59,394 nt of DNA, taken from assembly GCA_050950025.1 (NCBI GenBank), contig JBMNGW010000005.1, positions 1 to 59,394 of the forward strand, read 5' to 3'. Below are positions 35,837-44,633 of this stretch, piece after piece. A program made the position numbers and the translations under genes. This DNA comes from JBMNGW01 sp050950025. Its GTDB lineage: Bacteria > Spirochaetota > Spirochaetia > Sphaerochaetales > Sphaerochaetaceae. Position 1 is the stretch's first letter. Every line of letters begins with the position of its first letter. The notes below the pieces were generated by a model. The model was given only the letters and a program-made list of their open reading frames with translations. It made no database searches and was not told the origin of the DNA.

Positions 35837-35900
35837 TACACTGGTTTATCAGTGTACTCATGATACCCTCTGAAGGCAATATGTTGCACACAGGTATCAT
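35837..35900. promoter_or_regulatory. Paired inverted repeats upstream of the Wza-like gene
   Basis: An eight-base perfect inverted repeat (ATGATACC at 35860-35867 and GGTATCAT at 35893-35900) separated by 25 nt, next to a 7-bp hairpin (TACACTG/CAGTGTA, 35837-35843 and 35850-35856). Both lie in the 133-bp gap upstream of the export operon and could be regulator sites. Function is inferred only from symmetry. Confidence 0.35.
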
Positions 35901-35944
35901 CGTCTTTGCAAAAAAGACAAAGATACGCTTGTTTTGTTACAGCT

Positions 35945-36958
35945 CTACCTACTTAGACCTACCTCTTCCAACAAAGCAGTAGAGCTATCAATAGCATCTG
36001 CTAAAGCCCGCTTGTAGGCATCAACTTGGCTTAAAGCGCTAATTCTTTGCTGCTGTAAAGCAGAAGCAATGACGACTTCTTGCTCTACAAGCGAGACTCC
36101 CAGGGTATAACGGACCTGCACATAAGGAGCATCTATAGAACTGACTACTGATGCATCATAGAAGATCTTAATTGCAAAAGAGGCCTCAGGTACACTAACA
36201 ATACCAATAGAGCTCAAAAGAGTATACCAAGCCTGCTTTAAATCTCGTTCTGCAGAACTCTTATTGGCAACAGTTTCCCCCACCTGGACCTCTACCTGCA
36301 GTTGGACAGTAGAGCTAAGGCGTTGAATCTCCTGTTGTATTGAACTAAGGAGATTGCCCTCCTCTTTTTGGCCCAAAGCTCTGACGATACTAGCCAGCTG
36401 CTGATGTTCTTTAGCCAGCTTAAGGCTTGCATGTAACAGCAAAAGATGCTCTAGCGGCGTTTTAAAAGCTGCTTGAGCCTTTAGGTGGGCTATTTGGGAT
36501 TCCAGTTCCCGTAACTGTTGTTGGTATAAAGCGGCACTGTTTTTTTTGTTCACAGCCAAGCGCACCCACACTAGTGAAGAAGCATCAACCCACGTGTTAA
36601 CCACTTCAGAGCCCAACATCTGGTCAATCACAGAAGAGACTGAACCCCAGCTTTGCATTGCATCTGAGTCGGAAAATGTGGTTGTCCCCTTCTCTGTTTG
36701 CGCTACTGAAGTACTAATTGTGGTAATTTCTGAGCGGATTGTGGCATTAATGGATTGCGCCAGAGCACTAAAAGCATTATTGACTGCCTCTTCTCGGCTT
36801 TGGCCACTGCCAATTGAACAAAGGTAGGATTCTTTTGGATACTGTTTGTCGTAGAGGTTTGCTACCCAAGACGGCTCTTTATGTACGTTAGAGGTAGCAC
36901 AACTGCTTAGCAGCACCAATAATGTTGCCACCCACACAGTGATATGTTTTGCTTTCAT
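35945..36958 (-). CDS. LPP20-family lipoprotein
   Basis: 337 residues. Lipobox at the N-terminus (LLVLLSSC, Cys about 19). Next is the LPP20 pattern PSWVANLY...YLCSIGSGQSREEAVNNAFSALAQSI, then a long helical segment with predicted coiled coil (QLRELESQIAHLKAQAAF) and a C-terminal domain. LPP20-type proteins are envelope lipoproteins of unknown biochemistry. The start at 36958 has GGAGG seven bases upstream. It is the last of four consecutive lipoprotein genes and overlaps nothing. Confidence 0.75.
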   Translation of the reverse strand: MKAKHITVWVATLLVLLSSCATSNVHKEPSWVANLYDKQYPKESYLCSIGSGQSREEAVNNAFSALAQSINATIRSEITTISTSVAQTEKGTTTFSDSDAMQSWGSVSSVIDQMLGSEVVNTWVDASSLVWVRLAVNKKNSAALYQQQLRELESQIAHLKAQAAFKTPLEHLLLLHASLKLAKEHQQLASIVRALGQKEEGNLLSSIQQEIQRLSSTVQLQVEVQVGETVANKSSAERDLKQAWYTLLSSIGIVSVPEASFAIKIFYDASVVSSIDAPYVQVRYTLGVSLVEQEVVIASALQQQRISALSQVDAYKRALADAIDSSTALLEEVGLSR

Positions 36959-36968
36959 TGCCGCCCTC

Positions 36969-38316
36969 CTACTTGGGACATACACTCTCCCATAATTGTA
37001 TTGTAGACTCATCAACACTAATTTGTTTCAGCTCATCAGTATGAATGATTCTCCCCCCTCGATCACGATAAATCACCGTAGCGTCATAGGTACCAACAGG
37101 AAGGTTTATCCCCCCCACCCAACCTTGGTCGGGGAAAAAATGACTGATTCTCACATCGGCTCTTTCGCTAAGCTCATTATAGATACGGGAGAAAAAAGAT
37201 AAAAACGACCCCACAATCTCAATGGCAGTTGCTGTATCAGAAGAGTCGTTTGTATCGGAGGCCACTGCAGTGGCGCTATCAATAAGCACAGTTCCTGTGG
37301 CTTTGGCAAACGCCCGCAAAAGCGTTTTAGCTTCAATATAGGAACGGTTGAGCTCAAAAGTCTTTAAAGCAATGGCTCCTATACGTTCCAAAGGTTGCAG
37401 CGCAACAAAAGAGCCATCTGAAAGACGGACGTCAATGGAGCCTACTGTTGTGGGGCGACTGACTAATTGCGGCAGCGCTATTTTTACATAGGTGTTTTGA
37501 GCTATCCAAAAACGCTCAACAACTTCTTGTTTTATGGGCGACAGACCGCTAAAAGCCAAGAAATTCACCCTCTTTTTCCCATCTTTTGGTTGATACACAT
37601 CATCTGTAAGAGTAGCAGGGAGGACAAAGGGGTACAGATCCTTTTGTTTGGCAAAAGCATTTTGCACCTGGTTAAAAGAAAATTCAGCCTGATTTGTTTC
37701 CCCCATTTCCCGGGCAACCACCAAGGCCAAATAATTGCCCAATGCGCTGGAAGAAAATTGTAAAGAGACCTCTTTTGTGAGGTTGTGGGCCGAGGCTTGC
37801 TTTCCTGCTTTTTGCACTTCGTCCATCAGCCGATCATATTTATGTTGCAAAAATTGCTGTTTTTCCTGAAACCGGCGCAGTTCTACCAACGCCTCCTCCC
37901 CTTGTTGCAAGTTGATGTAATTTAAGGCTTTGAACACCGAGGCATACAAATCTTCATAATCCTCTCCCCGATAAGCTTTGGTGTTGTCGTTAACTAAAAA
38001 GCTGGCCACATTGGCGCTGATACTTTGCGTATACAACTGGGTAATGAGGTTTTCAGCCGCCTCTAAATGGAGATTCGATTGGCTGTAGTTACGGGCCCAG
38101 TGAGCCAAAATTCCCGCATCAAGAGACCAAATAAGGGGGCCGTCGGTTTCTGCATACTCTTGTTTTTTAGCCACCACCTGTTGGTAAGCACCCTCATAAT
38201 CGTTTTGGCGGTAAGAGCGGTATAGCGGTTCAAGATGCAAAGAAGAGGCGCAAGAGAAGCTTGTGCCGATCAGAAGAGAGCACAAACAACCACGTAAAAG
38301 AGAAAGAGCGATTCAT
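36969..38316 (-). CDS. COG3014-like TPR-type lipoprotein, possible 5' frameshift
   Basis: About 440 residues. A lipobox-like end of signal peptide (IGTSFSC) is followed by helical, TPR-like repeats (YRQNDYEGAYQQVVAKKQEY, YINLQQGEEALVELRRFQE) and a beta-rich C-terminal domain ending ISVDESTIQLWES. It resembles the COG3014 family that accompanies LpoB-type lipoproteins. The open frame has only a TTG at 38285, with no ribosome site. An ATG at 38316 with AAGG upstream starts MNRSFSFTWLF in another frame, and removing one T from TTT restores a normal signal peptide, so I give that start. Alternatively TTG is the real start. Confidence 0.7.
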
Positions 38317-38322
38317 ACGACC

Positions 38323-38931
38323 TTAGAACATATAGCGGGGTTGAGTGATGAGCTTTTTGACTGTCTCTTCTCCTACCCACACTTTGCGGCTGGTCTCAAT
38401 ATCAATTAATTCGGCACTGACGTAGTAGGTGCGATTCGTTTTGCCCGCTATTTGATCAACGACAGTTCTCACAGCTCCCTGAAGCAAAAAATCAGCCCCC
38501 ACCTCTTTGCCCAAAGCCACACTGGAGGCCTCACTGGCATAGTACTGCTGCTCTTCACGTTCTAAGCGCACCTGATCGCGTGCACCAATATCGGCTACCA
38601 TATCGACTTTTTGCGTGTTCACCAAAGCCATTTCAAAGCGTTTGGCAATGATCTCGGTATCCATGTGTTCGCTGCTGCGGTTGCGAATAGTTCCGACTAC
38701 GATTACCGGATTACGCCCGCTGTGCAGCCTAAAAGAGGTAATCCAGTCGGCTTTCAATGAGCTTTTTATCAACGCATCAGTTACCAAGCGGATATCTGTA
38801 TCATTCCATGAGCCGCTTAAATCCATCTCTTGGCCCGCTTTGAGCCGTTTAACGTTGATTGTTGAGCTGCAACTAAACAGCAGCAGCGCCACTGCTACCA
38901 TCACTACTAAAAACCCTGTTTTGGCTCTCAT
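38323..38931 (-). CDS. LpoB-family lipoprotein (penicillin-binding-protein activator-like)
   Basis: 202 residues. Signal peptide with lipobox LLLFSC at about 21. The rest is the LpoB fold: SGSWNDTDIRLVTDALI, NPVIVVGTIRNRSSEHMDTEIIAKRFE, GKEVGADFLLQGAV, NRTYYVSAELIDIETSRKVW. In E. coli LpoB activates PBP1b from the outer membrane; here the partner is unknown. Its ATG directly follows the TAA of the upstream LPP20 gene. Confidence 0.85.
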   Translation of the reverse strand: MRAKTGFLVVMVAVALLLFSCSSTINVKRLKAGQEMDLSGSWNDTDIRLVTDALIKSSLKADWITSFRLHSGRNPVIVVGTIRNRSSEHMDTEIIAKRFEMALVNTQKVDMVADIGARDQVRLEREEQQYYASEASSVALGKEVGADFLLQGAVRTVVDQIAGKTNRTYYVSAELIDIETSRKVWVGEETVKKLITQPRYMF

Positions 38932-39447
38932 TTACTTTCCCTCCTTAGCCAACACGCTTTCCAAATAGGCAATCATTTGCTGGGCATTATCAACTGCTGC
39001 ATCTCGCTGCAATTTGGCCGCCTGCTCTTTGTAAGCCTCTTTTAAGTTTTTAATCGGAAAAGAACAGAGGACCCACACCCCGTTATCTTGAGCAACGTAG
39101 ACTTCTTCCACCTCCACTCCTCTCAGTGATACATCGACAACCTGGCGGCTAATGAGTTCCATCATCTGTAAATCGCTTTGCCCGGTATCTTCACTGTAAT
39201 TGGTCAAAGCAGTAGTGACACTAAGACTCACCCAGCGCGCTATCTCATCTTGGGCCATAGCCACCGCTTTTAAACGAGAATTTTGGACATTGGAAAGTTT
39301 GCCATACCCCGCTGCATAATAGGTTCTCCAGTGAGTTGGCACCTTGGTGGTCCATTTGGGAGAACCGTCGGGATTTGTTGATGCGCAGCTAAAGCTGAGC
39401 GTGATAATAAGCACCACCAGTACATATAGATGAAGCCTCTTTTTCAT
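38932..39447 (-). CDS. LPP20-family lipoprotein, first of the cluster
   Basis: 171 residues. Lipobox ITLSFSC at about 21. Then GSPKWTTKVPTHWRTYYAAGYGKL, matching the LPP20/LpoP start pattern, and a helix-rich C-terminal part (NSRLKAVAMAQDEIARWVS, LKEAYKEQAAKLQRDA). The ATG at 39447 has GGAGG at seven bases. The gene is joined head-to-tail with the LpoB gene (TAAATG), so the four lipoproteins form one operon. Confidence 0.72.
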   Translation of the reverse strand: MKKRLHLYVLVVLIITLSFSCASTNPDGSPKWTTKVPTHWRTYYAAGYGKLSNVQNSRLKAVAMAQDEIARWVSLSVTTALTNYSEDTGQSDLQMMELISRQVVDVSLRGVEVEEVYVAQDNGVWVLCSFPIKNLKEAYKEQAAKLQRDAAVDNAQQMIAYLESVLAKEGK

Positions 39448-39561
39448 GATAATCCTCCACATTAAGCCAAAACAGTCATGCCTTCCATCATAGGGCAAAA
39501 TCAAGGCTCATTCCACCTCTAAATAGCCTCTTTACTTTTGCCAGAGGTCTGTTTTCATCCC

Positions 39562-39590
39562 TTGTCATACCAGCAGGTGATGAGTATGAT
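39562..39590 (+). promoter_or_regulatory. trkA promoter, leaderless arrangement
   Basis: TTGTCA (39562-39567), 17-nt spacer, TATGAT (39585-39590), then only GGGCCT before the trkA ATG at 39597. The expected start point is the ATG itself, and no ribosome binding site is present. Confidence 0.55.
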
Positions 39591-39596
39591 GGGCCT

Positions 39597-40946
39597 ATGA
39601 AAGTCGTCATTCTCGGGGCGGGTAGAAGAGGTACATTGCTAGCGCGGCACCTCATCAACGAAAAAAGAGATGTCGTGGTCATCGACAACGATCCCAGACG
39701 GGTAACCGAGATTCAAAATAAACTCGATTGTCTGGCTGTTGTGGGTTCGGGAACAGACCCTGCTAAGCTGCGAGAAATCGAAGTGGATACGGCCGATTTC
39801 TTCATTGCCGTCACCGACAGTGATGAAACTAACTTAGTGGCCTGCGGTATTGTAGAAAATATTAGAAGCGAAGTGACCACCGTAGCTGCCATCCGTAACC
39901 TCACTTATACTGGCAAAGATGGGCTGCCGCAAACTATTTTGGGCATTAATCATATCGTGAACCCCGAAGCCGAGACAGCTAAAAGTATCTACTCCATCAT
40001 CGAAAAGGGGTTAGTTAGCGATGTGGTGGCTTTCGATCGCTCCAATTTGGTCCTTTTTAACCTCTACATTGAAGAAAAATCCCGTTTTGCTCACCAAAAC
40101 ATTGCCAATTGCCGCACCTCCATAGGACCGGAATTTGTTATTGCGGCCATCAGTCGAGCCAATGATGCTATTGTGCCTACCGGCAGCACCGTTGTATATC
40201 CTGGCGATACGTTGGCTGTGGTAGCCTGCAGTGATGACAAAGATGCGATATTCAAGCTCTTTGGCCAAAAAAAGAGTAAACCCAAGAAGATTGTCATTGT
40301 TGGCGGCTCTAAAATTGCCCGCTTCCTTTTGCGTTCTTTTGAAAGCTCCAGGCACAAAGATATAAAGCTCATCGACCGTGATACCGATGTCTGCCAACGA
40401 TTTGCCTCACTGTTTCCTCGCCTATTAGTCATTCGAAGCGATGTGACCGATGAAACTCTCTTTGAAGATGAGCGTCTTGATACCAGCGATTTGTTAATCA
40501 GTTTAACCGATAACGATGAGCTGAATGTCATCACTGCCAGTTATGCCAAACGCATCGGTATCGGCCATGCCATAGCCTTGATTAAAAGCAACGCCAACTA
40601 TATCCGCTTAGCCCGCTATATGGACATCGATACAGTCATCAGTGTCAGTGAAGCGACTGTTGATTCGCTGCTTAAGTATATGCGGGGGTCTCACGTTGCC
40701 AGTGTTCACTCCTTGTTTGACGGAACGTTTGAAATCTTTGAGTTTGTGATTAGCGATACGATGGAGGTTACCGGTAAAAAACTCAAAGAGATTAATATGC
40801 GTAATAAAGGCATCATTGCCGGTATTACCAACAAAGAGGGCAAAAATATCGTGCCAACCGGTGCCTATCGCCTCCAAAGCGGCGATACGCTGCTTGTTTG
40901 CGCAGGTAGAGAAGAGCTCGATTTTGTCCAAAAAATTTTCAGTTAG
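39597..40946 (+). CDS. trkA: Trk potassium uptake regulator TrkA
   Basis: 449 residues in two repeats of an NAD-binding RCK-N domain plus a TrkA-C domain. First repeat: KVVILGAGRRGTLLARHL, VVIDNDPRRVTEI, AVVGSGTDPAKLREI; TrkA-C about 140-220. Second repeat from about 228: KIVIVGGSKIARFLLRSF, KLIDRDTDVCQRFA, TSDLLISLTDNDELNVI. It gates the TrkH channel from the cytoplasm in response to nucleotides. trkH follows after 9 nt. Confidence 0.93.
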   Translation: MKVVILGAGRRGTLLARHLINEKRDVVVIDNDPRRVTEIQNKLDCLAVVGSGTDPAKLREIEVDTADFFIAVTDSDETNLVACGIVENIRSEVTTVAAIRNLTYTGKDGLPQTILGINHIVNPEAETAKSIYSIIEKGLVSDVVAFDRSNLVLFNLYIEEKSRFAHQNIANCRTSIGPEFVIAAISRANDAIVPTGSTVVYPGDTLAVVACSDDKDAIFKLFGQKKSKPKKIVIVGGSKIARFLLRSFESSRHKDIKLIDRDTDVCQRFASLFPRLLVIRSDVTDETLFEDERLDTSDLLISLTDNDELNVITASYAKRIGIGHAIALIKSNANYIRLARYMDIDTVISVSEATVDSLLKYMRGSHVASVHSLFDGTFEIFEFVISDTMEVTGKKLKEINMRNKGIIAGITNKEGKNIVPTGAYRLQSGDTLLVCAGREELDFVQKIFS

Positions 40947-40955
40947 GCACCTGCT

Positions 40956-42413
40956 ATGAATTGGAAGCAAATACTGCGCACATCGGCAGCGATGCAAGGA
41001 ATTATCGGTATCTTTATGATTATTCCCACCATCATGGCCTTGGTGCTAGGAGAGGTTGAAGCCTTCAAAGCGTTTGCCGTCTCCTTAATAATTATTATCG
41101 TTTATGTAGCTATTATCCTTACTCTTGGCAAATCTTGGAGCTCTCGTCGATTTACTATCAGAGATGTATATATCTTTGTTACTCTTACCTGGGTTATTGC
41201 CAGCGCCTTAGGTGCCATTCCCCTTCATCTTAGCGGCGCCACTGCTAATTTTTCCAGCGCCTATATGGAGGTGATGAGCGGCTTTTCCACCACGGGGTTA
41301 TCGACGATTGCCAATATTGAGGCAGCCCCTCTTTCTATTGTCTTTTGGCGCTCATTAACTCACTGGATAGGGGGAATGGGCATTGTTGTCCTCTTTGTCG
41401 CTTTACTGCCATTAATAGGTGTGGAGGGGGCCCAGTTGTACGGGGCCGAAACAACCGGTCCCACTAAAAGCCGCCTCACTCCCAAAATTAAAAACACGGC
41501 CTTAATTTTATGGTTGATTTATTTAGGCATTACGTTGTTGGAAGTTATAGCCCTACTTATTGGCAGATTGCCCCTTTTTGATGCTCTGACCATCTCGTTT
41601 GGCACTGTTGCCACCGGCGGTTTTTCACCTAAAAACGCCTCAATTTTAGCCTATAACAGCCCCTATGTGGAGACGGTGGTCACCGTGTTTATGATTATGG
41701 GAGGCATTAACTTCAGCCTCTACTTTGCCTTGTTAAAGAAAAAGGTTGCCCTCGTGCGCCATAACTCTGAATTAAAAGTCTATCTTATTATTATCCTGGG
41801 GGCTTCGCTTATAGCTGCTTTGAGCCTTTTAGGCCAAGGCCTCTATGCTACATTCAGTCAAGCGTTGCGCCATGGAGCGTTTCAAGTGGCTTCAACGATT
41901 ACCACCACCGGTTTTTACTCAGCCGAATACGAACTGTGGCCCTCTTTGGCTCAATCAATGATATTCATCCTCATGTTCGTCGGCGGCTGTTCTGGGTCAA
42001 CAGGGGGAGGAATTAAAGTAAGCCGTATCATTACGATGTTTCGCCTCGGGCGCCAAAATATTCGCACGATGCTCCATCCCAAAGGCTTTTTCACTATTCA
42101 ATCGGAAAAAGAGGCTATCAGTTGGACCGCTGTGAATGCCATTGTGGGATTTATTGCCATCTACATCGCTTTGCTTCTTTTTAGCACGGTGGTGGTAGCC
42201 TCAGCCGGCTTTGACCTATTGAGCTCTTTTGTGGCAGGGTTAACCAGTTTGGGAAATATTGGGTTGGGCATGGGAGCATTTGGCAGTAACGGAGTCGGCT
42301 TTGGCGCTTTACCTTCCTATGCTAAATGGTGCCTCTCTTTTATGATGCTTGCCGGACGACTTGAACTGTACACCGTGTTAGCCCTTTTTTCCCGCACCTT
42401 TTGGAAACGGTAA
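40956..42413 (+). CDS. trkH: Trk potassium uptake membrane subunit TrkH
   Basis: 485 residues, four M-P-M units. The filter segments are SGFSTTGLST, FGTVATGGFSPKN, ASTITTTGFYSAEY and AGLTSLGNIGLGMG; the loop GCSGSTGGGIKVSR between the last units is the typical gating loop. It conducts K+ (or Na+) and works with TrkA just upstream. The gene stops one base before the convergent zinc-ribbon gene. Confidence 0.93.
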   Translation: MNWKQILRTSAAMQGIIGIFMIIPTIMALVLGEVEAFKAFAVSLIIIIVYVAIILTLGKSWSSRRFTIRDVYIFVTLTWVIASALGAIPLHLSGATANFSSAYMEVMSGFSTTGLSTIANIEAAPLSIVFWRSLTHWIGGMGIVVLFVALLPLIGVEGAQLYGAETTGPTKSRLTPKIKNTALILWLIYLGITLLEVIALLIGRLPLFDALTISFGTVATGGFSPKNASILAYNSPYVETVVTVFMIMGGINFSLYFALLKKKVALVRHNSELKVYLIIILGASLIAALSLLGQGLYATFSQALRHGAFQVASTITTTGFYSAEYELWPSLAQSMIFILMFVGGCSGSTGGGIKVSRIITMFRLGRQNIRTMLHPKGFFTIQSEKEAISWTAVNAIVGFIAIYIALLLFSTVVVASAGFDLLSSFVAGLTSLGNIGLGMGAFGSNGVGFGALPSYAKWCLSFMMLAGRLELYTVLALFSRTFWKR

Positions 42414-42414
42414 G

Positions 42415-43281
42415 TTACACAACACGGTTATGAAAATAGTGGCGTACTTTGCGCACTGTTGCACTCAGGGCCATAAAAATGAGCAAACACAGCGACACTA
42501 TTGCCACACTTTTAGACCATGTAAGATAAAAAGGCGACTGAATTGAGCGCAAATAGCAGAAGTTACCCACCACAACCCCTATGGAAGCGGTGCTTATCAG
42601 CGATAAAACAATATCGTTGATTGAAGGGCGGGCAAAGCGAATTCTTAGATATAAAAGACTCATCATCAGTAGCACCGCTGCATACACAGGCAAACCCACA
42701 TTCAGTGACCAACTAAGGTTGTGGTTCAAAAGCAGATTAAAGATAATCAAATACACTGCAACACTAACTAGGGCCACAGTGGCTCTGATAACACGGTGAA
42801 CCTGTTTCATCCACAAAAATACGCCAACAGTCCAATACAACACCAATGAGGCGGTTGTGAAAAGCGACCACGATAACGGGCCGCCAAAAAGATCGATGAT
42901 GATCAGCAGCACGGTAGTCAAACCAACATACCAAGAAGCCATCACTACATACGAAGGGCGGATAAAAAGGGGCACCAGCAGATACAAGCCTCCCAACAGC
43001 GTACAGCAAAGCGACAAATAGGGGCTAAAAGAGGGGTGAATCCACCCGGTGATACACAGCGTTACTGCGGCAATCGCCATAAAAGTAATAATCAGCTCTA
43101 CCACCCCTTTGCGCATTTTATCGAGTTTGGGGTGCTCTTTACGAGTTTGCTCGGCAGGCACAAAGAGGGTGTGCTCCACTTCCCCTCTTATTTGAGATGA
43201 AGATACAACAGGGGTGTTACACAGCGGGCACTGTTGGATACCGCTGGCTAATTTCACTCCGCAACTGACGCAATAGGCCAT
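42415..43281 (-). CDS. Zinc-ribbon membrane protein (DUF6320-like)
   Basis: 288 residues. The N-terminus is a double-CxxC zinc ribbon (YCVSCGVKLASGIQQCPLCNTPV); after a polar linker come about seven membrane helices from residue 60 to near the end, closing with a basic tail. The layout matches the family I recall as DUF6320, which sits beside alcohol-acetyltransferase-like genes in firmicutes. Its start overlaps the preceding acetyltransferase gene by 28 nt, so the two products are made together. Function unknown. Confidence 0.65.
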   Translation of the reverse strand: MAYCVSCGVKLASGIQQCPLCNTPVVSSSQIRGEVEHTLFVPAEQTRKEHPKLDKMRKGVVELIITFMAIAAVTLCITGWIHPSFSPYLSLCCTLLGGLYLLVPLFIRPSYVVMASWYVGLTTVLLIIIDLFGGPLSWSLFTTASLVLYWTVGVFLWMKQVHRVIRATVALVSVAVYLIIFNLLLNHNLSWSLNVGLPVYAAVLLMMSLLYLRIRFARPSINDIVLSLISTASIGVVVGNFCYLRSIQSPFYLTWSKSVAIVSLCLLIFMALSATVRKVRHYFHNRVV

Positions 43282-44576
43282 GATGAACCTCGATTGGTCG
43301 ACACTTCGACCCCAATTCCTTTATTAACAAGAGCTGTAAAAAACTCCCTTTCAAAATCAACTTTTCGCTCATAGATTGAAGTAAAGTTCACATTCACAAA
43401 ACCATTGACCCCTATGGCGGCACAGCTGACTTTGTTGGCTTTACTAGGTGAAAGATAAAAATCCATTCTTCTGATTAGTTTAGCCATTTCAGCAGGAAGA
43501 GTCACACTACCCAAATTGCTCAGCGTTGAAGAAAAAATAGCATCTCCATATGAATCGCTAAGCAGCTTCATAAAAGGCTTTTTTAAAAAGAAAGGGGCGT
43601 AGCGGATTAACGGATTACGCCTGCCGGCCACATTGCGCGAAAGTTGGCGCGAAAGGCTTTTGGCATTGACACTCCCCCGCAGTTGATGAACCACCTGAGT
43701 AAGGATTTCCCCAAATTCGTAGTGGCCTAAACGGGGATCGATTCCCACCACCACAAACAGCGTAAAGTTGCGCATTGAAACTGAATCAAAGACTTTTCTG
43801 ATATTCACCGGAACCGATATTCTTACCGGTTTATACCGTTTGGGGTTTTTGACTTCCTGAGTTTGTACTCGCTGTAAGGCATCAAGTAACTCAGCTACCA
43901 AATACTCGGTAATGGTCACCTGATGCAAGCTGCTGATCCGTTTCAACTCTTCTATGGCTATTCTACCGCTGATAGCCTGCACTTCATCAGTTAATGCTGA
44001 GGTGTTTTTCAAATGAAACGCATGCGATTCAAAGCCAAAAATTGACTTTAACGGGACATACCTTTTTTCAAATGAATCTTCCCACTCGGCCTCTTTAGCA
44101 GATTCCCCAAGGTCAAAAATCTGCGGATCGGGACCCACCGGATGCCCTGAAAGCCTCAAATACTCAGCTACTAAGGTTTTAAGGAAAATCAGAGCTCCCG
44201 TCCCATCAGAAAGGGCGTGAAAAAACTCCACGGCAATGCGCCTAGGAGCATGAAAAACTTTAAACAAGTACCCATGAGCTCCCCTTTTGCGATGCAAAAA
44301 CCCACAAGGATGGGAGACTTCGGGCCAAACGGCCAATGGTTTTTTATTGGCTGTGAAGTAGTACCAAAAAAATCCACTGTGTAAAGAGACGGCAAAATAG
44401 GGAAAACGCTCAATAACATGTTCCAAAGCGGTTAATAACCGCTGCTCAACCACCTCAATCTCCACATCAACAGAGAGGCGGAACATATGCGTATTGTAAC
44501 GAGCCACCGTCGGTGGATAGATGATAGCAGAGTTATCCAAAGGGATAAGTCCATCGTTGGCCCGTTCTGTTTTCAT
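43254..44576 (-). CDS. Alcohol-acetyltransferase-like/condensation-domain acyltransferase
   Basis: 440 residues from the ATG at 44576. The acyltransferase motif HALSDGTGA (HxxxD-G) lies near residue 125, with EFF before it; the C-terminal half contains NFTLFVVVGIDPRLGHYEF and ATLSNLGSV-like SSTLSNLGSVTLP, as in COG4908/PapA-type enzymes. These use acyl- or acetyl-CoA to esterify an alcohol or glycolipid. The substrate is unknown. A promoter ends six bases before the start, and the zinc-ribbon membrane protein is translationally coupled, suggesting a joint membrane-linked acylation role. Confidence 0.7.
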   Translation of the reverse strand: MKTERANDGLIPLDNSAIIYPPTVARYNTHMFRLSVDVEIEVVEQRLLTALEHVIERFPYFAVSLHSGFFWYYFTANKKPLAVWPEVSHPCGFLHRKRGAHGYLFKVFHAPRRIAVEFFHALSDGTGALIFLKTLVAEYLRLSGHPVGPDPQIFDLGESAKEAEWEDSFEKRYVPLKSIFGFESHAFHLKNTSALTDEVQAISGRIAIEELKRISSLHQVTITEYLVAELLDALQRVQTQEVKNPKRYKPVRISVPVNIRKVFDSVSMRNFTLFVVVGIDPRLGHYEFGEILTQVVHQLRGSVNAKSLSRQLSRNVAGRRNPLIRYAPFFLKKPFMKLLSDSYGDAIFSSTLSNLGSVTLPAEMAKLIRRMDFYLSPSKANKVSCAAIGVNGFVNVNFTSIYERKVDFEREFFTALVNKGIGVEVSTNRGSSWPIASVAE

Positions 44577-44582
44577 GCCCCT

Positions 44583-44611
44583 AGTGTAGTGGTTTGCCCC
44601 TCTCTGAGCAA
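44583..44611 (-). promoter_or_regulatory. Promoter of the acetyltransferase pair, leaderless arrangement
   Basis: Minus strand: TTGCTC (44611-44606), 17-nt spacer, TACACT (44588-44583), then AGGGGC and the ATG at 44576. The expected transcription start coincides with the ATG; AGGGGC could alternatively be a very close ribosome site on a longer transcript. Confidence 0.45.
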
Positions 44612-44633
44612 TCACCTGAGAAAGGGGTAACAG

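Noticed and set aside
35900..35935. Terminator after the last LPP20 lipoprotein gene
   Set aside because: The TCTTTG/CAAAGA stem is weak and not followed by a T run on the coding strand.
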